NCBI RefSeq assembly: GCF_000204055.1
Contig: NW_006768766.1
Coordinates: 528,706-592,705, forward strand
Reading direction: 5' to 3'
Length of the DNA: 64,000 nucleotides
DNA from: Melampsora larici-populina 98AG31
Taxonomy: Eukaryota; Basidiomycota; Pucciniomycetes; Pucciniales; Melampsoraceae
How positions within the stretch are numbered: the first letter of the stretch is position 1; the number at the start of each line of letters is the position of its first letter. The notes under the pieces are model-generated. The model worked only from the letters and a program-made list of their open reading frames with translations, was not told the origin of the DNA and did not search any database. Both the position numbers and the translations under genes were made by a program. Positions 57,925 to 64,000 of this stretch are shown in pieces.

Positions 57925-59030
57925 GCTACCTAAGTATGATTATGTGTGCTGAAGAGATGGTAATCTATTGCTTGACAAGAGCTTCTTCTCACTACACTGT
58001 CTGATTTACCAACAATAAGTCATTGTACTTCAATCAACTCCAGTGTCAAAATCACTAATCAAAATCTCATATCTTACCCACTTCATCCACTCATTCCTCA
58101 CCAATGACTATTCTTGTGACCGGACAGATTGATGCCTGTCAACTGCAGGTTTCACATGTTGAGCATGAGCAACAAGACTGCCTTGCTTGATTTCAGTAAA
58201 TTCAATTGTGCAAGCTCACTTTTTTGAGAAAACAAGCTTGACATGATTTGGAGGGTTCAGAGGGTAGATCAACTGTTCATATGTTGGTATCTTGAGATCA
58301 GAGGGTAGTGGTCAAGTGGAAGTACTGGATGTAGAGCTGGATGGATGGCTGTTGACTGTTTTGATGTGACAAAAGTTTACAATAAATCAAGTCGTAGGCT
58401 TTTGTAGATTTGAACAAGCGGACTGCAAGACTTGACGCGGTCGTACGTACCACATGTCTAAAACAGGTCCATAGTGGACCTGTCTGGATTTTAGTGTTAT
58501 TGTAATGCTAAATCACATTGTTAACGCACCCATAGTGGATGCTCTAAGCTACTTAAGTTTGATTGTCTGTGCTGTAGAGATGGATATATATTGCTTGATA
58601 AGAGCTTTTGCTCACTACACCATCTGATTTAGCAACAAGAAGTCATTGTACTTCAATCAACTCCACAGTGGCAAAATCACTAATCAAAATCTTATATCTT
58701 ACCCAATTCACCCACTCATTCCTCACCAATGCCTGTTCTTGTGACTAGATAGATTGATATCTGTCAACTGCAGGTTTCATATTTTGAGCATGAACAACAA
58801 GACTGCCTTGCTTGAATCCAGTAAATTCAATTGTGTAAGCTCAATTGTGTTGGAAAAACAAGCTCAACATGATTTGGAAGATTCTGAGGGAAGATCAACT
58901 ATTGATATGTTGGCATCTTGAGATCAGAGGGTAGTTGCCAATTGAAGGTCTTGGATGTAGAGCTGGATAGATGCCTGTTGACCATTTTGATGTGCCAAAA
59001 GTTTACAATAAATCAAGTGGTAGACTTTTG
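57925..59030. repeat. Direct segmental duplication, ~480 bp, offset 623 bp
   Basis: 57925-58405 and 58548-59030 align throughout at roughly 85% identity (for example AGTCATTGTACTTCAATCAA, TCTGTCAACTGCAGGTTTCA, AAAGTTTACAATAAATCAAG in both). The 34-bp string ATCAC(A/G)TTGTTAA(C/T)GCA.CCAT precedes the second copy and recurs after it (59031-59063). Neither copy has an open frame. Confidence 0.85.
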
Positions 59031-60102
59031 ATCACGTTGTTAATGCAACCATAGTGGATGCTCCAAGTCTATCATACCTTGGAGACCCTCCCTCCAAAAA
59101 ACCCAAGGCACAATTGGAGTTTTGCAAGTTTGGCTCAAACACTGCCAAGTGCACTTTTGATGCTCTATGTAATGTGCCAAGCATGACCATGAAACCACCA
59201 TGAACCACTACATACTTTCAAAAGAAGTGGTAAGTTTCAACTAGATTTGTATGACAAGAATATCATTACCAAAAGCTTTAAAGAAGTTCCGATTGGTTTG
59301 AAGATCAAATGATTGAGGATGGCTTTTATAGCTAAAGGATTGGTTGTGATTTGGCTGCGGCGCCTGGTAAGCAAGATCTTGTCTTGAGAGCAGATCATCT
59401 TCAAAGAGACTATTGTTGTTCTTTTCTGTGCTTTTCAATCTTTTGCCCTTGTCAAAATCAAATGAACGTTTATTCGACAAGTATCGATGTCCTTTGTATC
59501 TTTGTTCTGAGCACCTCAATGGGTTACATAAGTTGTGTTCACTGGTTGTTTTTGACCGAGTGCTCCTATATTATTCTGCTTCGAGTGAGAGTGGATTGAG
59601 TTTGATCAGATGATGATGATCGAGGTTGAGTGGAGATCGATGAACAGAACAGAATCAGATCGAATCGGATTGGGACTTGAATTGATTCATTACGTAATCT
59701 TATAGTTATAGTTTACCATAGTAGTGTACTTAGTGTACCACTTAAGGCTTTTAAGCTCAGCTTATATTGGACTAAAGCCAATAAAGCTGAGACTTAAGGG
59801 GTTTTACAAAGTGATTAAATACTTAGCACTAATTAGACTTAGTTTGACTAAATCCATCCATTCATCAACCAAAGGAGAACACCACTTCACTTTCAACACC
59901 AACACCAACACTTCAACCAACACTATCAACCAGAACTATCAACACTATCACCTTCATCACCATCATCATCATCAGAAAGCAATTCAACTCTCCTCAATCA
60001 CATTTCTCATTCTCATCAATCAATCAACCAAGCATTTCTATTCTTCACTAATTTCAATCTGACTGGATCAGAATCTTATCATCTGATTCAAGTCAATATC
60101 TT
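59031..60102. other. Upstream region of BCAS3-like gene; unassigned minus frame
   Basis: A minus-strand frame at 59519-59241 (RYLSNKRSFDFDKGKRLKST) is open for 90 codons but unrecognised. 59860-59990 is CAxCAxC-rich leader-like sequence preceding the gene. Confidence 0.35.
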
Positions 60103-63100
60103 ATGCATTCAAACCAAACTAAAGATGATCAGATCTCAATTCAAACTTCAATTCAAAAATATCAAAAACAACAACACCCTTCAATTCAACCTATCATCAG
60201 TTTACCTACCTTAATCAGGTCACTACTTCTCTCTTTATCTTCAATTCTTTTCAATCACTAACACTCTCACATCATCACTCACATAGAGAACCAACCGCAT
60301 TCGAATCAATCACAAACACTCTTCATTCATTCTCTTTATCAGCCTTTTCTTCTCAATTCAGGCATTCACTTCCAGCTCATCTTCATCTACAACCACCACA
60401 ACCACAACCACAACACAATCAAACACACTCTCTTCGATCTTATCCTCCTTCTCTTCTCTCTTCTACATCCAACTCATCATCTCAGCTCGATCATGTGGTC
60501 TCATCTCATTGGCACACCTATCAACACAAATCCTTACTTCTCATCCTTACCAAACTTGGTCTCAAGCTCTGGGATACACATGACCTCGAAGGTTTGGTGG
60601 AACTCTTTTACGTACGATGGGATCAAATTCACCGGCCAACCGACTTTTCCTCTTCCCACACTCCAAAACTTCATCATCTCGCCGGTCAACCTCTTCCAGT
60701 CCCATCATCTGCTTGGAATCAAACTCATCTCAATCAATTCGATCCAGTCTCAGCTTCAATTATTCCATCTCATCATACTTCTCGTGGTGATATCTATGTG
60801 GCTGTACTCTTTGCTTCAGCTTCTCAACGCTTATCGAGGCTTGAAATTTACTCGACTAAGACAGCTGAGTTGGTCACCTACATGGACATACCCGGCATTG
60901 GAGTACAAATCAAACTCAATCGCCAGCTAGTTGTTGTGGCTACTAAATCACCTTTGGCGCTCCATATCTTTACGCTCCACTCTCATCGTGAGGGCATCAC
61001 ACCGACTGGTCAATCTAGGCTCTCACTCAAAGAACTACCCTATTCTCCTATTCTTGATCTTACCCCTAAGCCCAAGACGGGTGAACCAATCTTTTGCTTG
61101 GGCCTCAATCGACTCTTAGCCTATGCTTCCAACAAGGCTCCTCACGAGCGGGAGCCGCCTATCGCTACTGGACAAGGATTCAGCTTCGCCACCACTCATC
61201 AAGAAGCCCGTTCACCCTCGAAGACGGACTCTTTTGGTAGTATGGGTTCTAGTGTGGGAACTGGCGATCTCTCGACTAGTAGTATCAATCGACACAATGC
61301 CAATGGAACTAGCTGGAAGCATTCTGTTAGTCATAATCTTGATACGATTGACGAAACCGCTCGGAAAGTAGGTGGGGGTTTACTCTCTGGAGCAAAGCTT
61401 CTTACGTCATGGGGTCAACATGTCTTGATGAATGGTAATACAAATGGTCGCTCACCAGACAAGACCAAGATTCATGCCAATCGACGAGACAGTCAATCCA
61501 ACTTTTCAAAGAGTGCACCTTTACCTTACATGATGAATCCTCATGATCTCGATCATTCTCATAATTTTGGTCGTGAGATGGCTTTCTCTCCTAATTCGAC
61601 AGATGACTCAATTCATTCATCTTCAAGTCGACTCGGCGCTCATCCCGAAAGTGAACGTCTAACTCCTCACGAACTTCAGACTAGTGGATCCACCTTACAT
61701 GCTGAAAACCCCGTGAATTGTGGTAACGTCAAGGTGGTGGATTTACTACCATCATCTGATTCCAAGCCACAAAACCGCCACTATCAACCGATTTCGCATT
61801 TCAAGATCTCTACAGATCCGTTACTATTCCTATCCTTCAATCCTTCATCTACTATGCTTTTAACCTCATCAATTGATGCTCACTCCTTTCATATATTCGA
61901 ACTTCGACCGTATTCACGCGTAGGTAAGTCTTGTATCAGTGGAAGAAGATCGACTGGATCACATCGTGAGGCTACAGTCTGGCATCGATACAAACTTGTC
62001 CGTGGTTATACATCGGCTGATGTGAGGGACGTAGTTTGGGCTTGGGACTCGAAGATTGTGACTGTAGTAACTGATCGTGGCACCCATCGTGAGTTTGGTT
62101 GAGATGAAGAAGGATATCAGTATTTGCTTTCCATGAATTGACTCTGAATTTTTGTTCTATGAAATTTAGATTTATTTGCGATCCATCCAGCTGGAGGTCA
62201 CAATCATCCTACTAATGATAATCCACAGTATTCATCTGTTGGTACACCTGATTTACCATCCATTTTGACATTGGCAACATCCAATCCACTCGTTTTTCAA
62301 CCACTTTCAATTACCATCTCTAGTTTTACGACCATCAAACCTAAACATATCCTAAGAAATCAAAACCAATCAAGCTCTACCAATGGGATGATTATTCCTA
62401 TGATATCCAAAGATCAAATCGAATCAAATGAAACTCATGAATCTGAAACCGATCATCATCATCTTCATCATCATTCTCAAACTAGTTTTATCTTTCTTCA
62501 ACCTAATGATGAACAAATGAATGAAGAAAGATCGAGCAGAAGAGAAGAATTTGAAAAAGTCTTGAATCCTTTACATAAGAGATTACCCAGTGGATTATTA
62601 TTTGATCATCTTACCCAAAGTGTTGTACTTTATAATTTAGATGTTAAGAAGAAATTGATGTCATTGAGTAGTAGTCATCGAACAGTTTCGTCTCCAACTA
62701 AAGCTGCTATGATTAGTGAACATCATTCTAAACCAAGGAAGAAATCAGCTCCTTCTGGTTTATCTCAATTAATGCAACAACAAGCTGATCTTAATGAACC
62801 ACATCATCATCATCAATCACATTCGGTGAATTGTACAGCAACAGTAATCTGGTCACTTCTTCCTAATCAACCACAAATGGAACAAACTAGATTATATGAA
62901 ACAGAAGACAGCAACGGTTTGGTTGGTGGTATTCATCAAGTTAAAAAACTTAAAGGAGAAAGATGGACATCGTTTGTTGAATTGGATACGTTTAGTCATT
63001 CGATCAACATTTTACCTAAATCGATTTATACTTATCATCAATTTGATTTTTATCATTTCAAAGAAACATATGAACAAATTGAAGATTTAATGAAAGATTT

Positions 63101-63929
63101 ATCTTTATCATCTTCTTCATTATCATCAAGTAGTCAACGAAGATTAAAGAAATTGATTGTTAGACAAGAAGTGATTATCGAACCTGGAGGCAATCCGAAT
63201 GAAGTGCCAGGCGAGTTTATTAACCTAGGGTTTCAAGAAAGAAACCAAATGAATGCGATTCGATATGAAGAACCTATTAAGTCAGCGGTAGAAACGATTT
63301 TAGATACATCAGCTTATCATCCAACATTGACACGAAACTTTTTGATGAACCCTTCACCTGGTTTTCCGAATGGACAACCAGGCAAGAGAGGAGGACATCA
63401 TCAATTTAAAGTTTTAAGTAGATTAAGTTTACAGAATGCAACTAAACGGATCTCTTCTAATTCTACTAATGGTTCTTCAAAAGCTAAAGAAGAAAAGATT
63501 TCCATCTCGTTTGATGATGGAGTGATTAAAGTTGATAGTTCAGAAGAAGATGAAGATGAGGATGAGGATGAGGTTTCACCTATATCTGATTTAGATGTTG
63601 AAGAAGAAGAAGAAAAGATTGGGTGGGATGCTTGGGCTATTGATGAAGAAGAGTTTGGTAAACAACCGATTCCTGTCCAAGTTCAAGTTCAAGTTGAGGT
63701 GGAGAAGAATGCTGGAGGAGGTGGTGGTGGGGCTAGTAGTTCTACTGAAGCTTTTTCGATCACTGATACAAATACTACTAGGACTACTGATTCTTCAACG
63801 TCTGATGGTACTGGTAGTGGTAGTGGGAGTGGAAGTGGAAGTGGACTTGGTGGTGGGAAAGTTAAAGGTGCACAGAAGTCTAAGGGTAGTAATGGTGCAA
63901 GGAATGGTAGAGGTCCAAGGAGATCTTAA
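60103..63929 (+). CDS. BCAS3-domain WD40-type protein
   Basis: BCAS3-family proteins are beta-propeller, PROPPIN-like factors; the metazoan member acts with PHAF1 at phagophores and in cell polarity. Exons 60103-60218, 60287-62088 and 62170-63929 join to a closed 1,225-residue frame; the ATG is the first after an in-frame TAA at 60049. Propeller-type text includes LILTKLGLKLWDTHDLEGLV, DIYVAVLFASASQRLSRLEI, ELVTYMDIPGIGVQIKLNRQ and PILDLTPKPKTGEPIFCLGL. The family block is split by intron 2: RYKLVRGYTSADVRDVVWAW, KIVTVVTDRGTHHLFAIHPA. The long C-terminal half is low-complexity (His, Ser, Glu/Asp runs) and ends with Gly/Ser-rich repeats and a basic RNGRGPRRS tail. The intron 1 donor is GTCACT, weaker than usual. 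Family confidence is high for the central part; the role in this fungus is inferred. Confidence 0.88.
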
Positions 63930-64000
63930 AGTTTGATTGAAGTGAAAGGAGAAGAGAGAAGAGAGAAGAAAAGAAGGTTTACTTGATTTTTTTTGACTTT

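Noticed and set aside
62896..63936. Additional open frames within the BCAS3-gene 3' half
   Set aside because: Out-of-frame shadows of low-complexity coding sequence.

Overview
The window looks like a piece of a rust-fungus genome (Pucciniales, Basidiomycota). This is inferred from AT-rich coding style, genes with many short introns (about 60-100 nt, mostly GT-AG), a Fus3/Kss1-type TEY MAP kinase closest to the Ubc3/Kpp2/PMK1 group, and a very high density of DNA transposons, foldback elements and broken genes. No prokaryotic feature, rRNA or convincing tRNA was seen.

Layout. 1-17 kb is mostly mobile and decayed DNA: a Tc1-type DDE transposase with two in-frame TGA codons; a tyrosine-recombinase-like fragment abutting a T-rich decamer array; a SWIM zinc-finger gene with one TGA; a Pif1/Helitron helicase scrap; a SYF1 (splicing factor) pseudogene split by a solo LTR with a CCAAA duplication; a non-autonomous CACTA element with a TGG duplication; and a hAT element into which a 1.26 kb long-inverted-repeat element has inserted. 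16.9-33 kb is the main housekeeping block: dUTPase, an oligopeptide transporter (OPT), PIG-S of the GPI transamidase, a MAM33/p32-type mitochondrial acidic protein, and the MAP kinase. 33-39 kb returns to repeats, with one of two related secreted-protein genes and a Ty3/gypsy gag-protease relic. 39-46.1 kb holds two tail-to-tail genes that I interpret as a two-gene PIF/Harbinger transposon: an accessory DNA-binding-type ORF, split cleanly by a hAT element with an 8-bp duplication, and the DDE transposase. 46.3-47.5 kb is the CCAAT-binding subunit HAP2/NF-YA. 47.5-60 kb is a foldback/MITE-rich tract containing the second secreted-protein gene. The window closes with a complete BCAS3-domain gene (60.1-63.9 kb).

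The resident genes are single-copy housekeeping genes with no evident pathway clustering. The strongest novelty is in the nested mobile-element structure, where several target-site duplications can be read directly, and in the pair of related secreted proteins 16 kb apart in opposite orientation. Exon coordinates for dUTPase, MAP kinase, HAP2 and BCAS3 were joined by hand and give closed reading frames. Those for OPT, PIG-S and the secreted proteins are approximate. No similarity search was run; all names rest on motif recognition.
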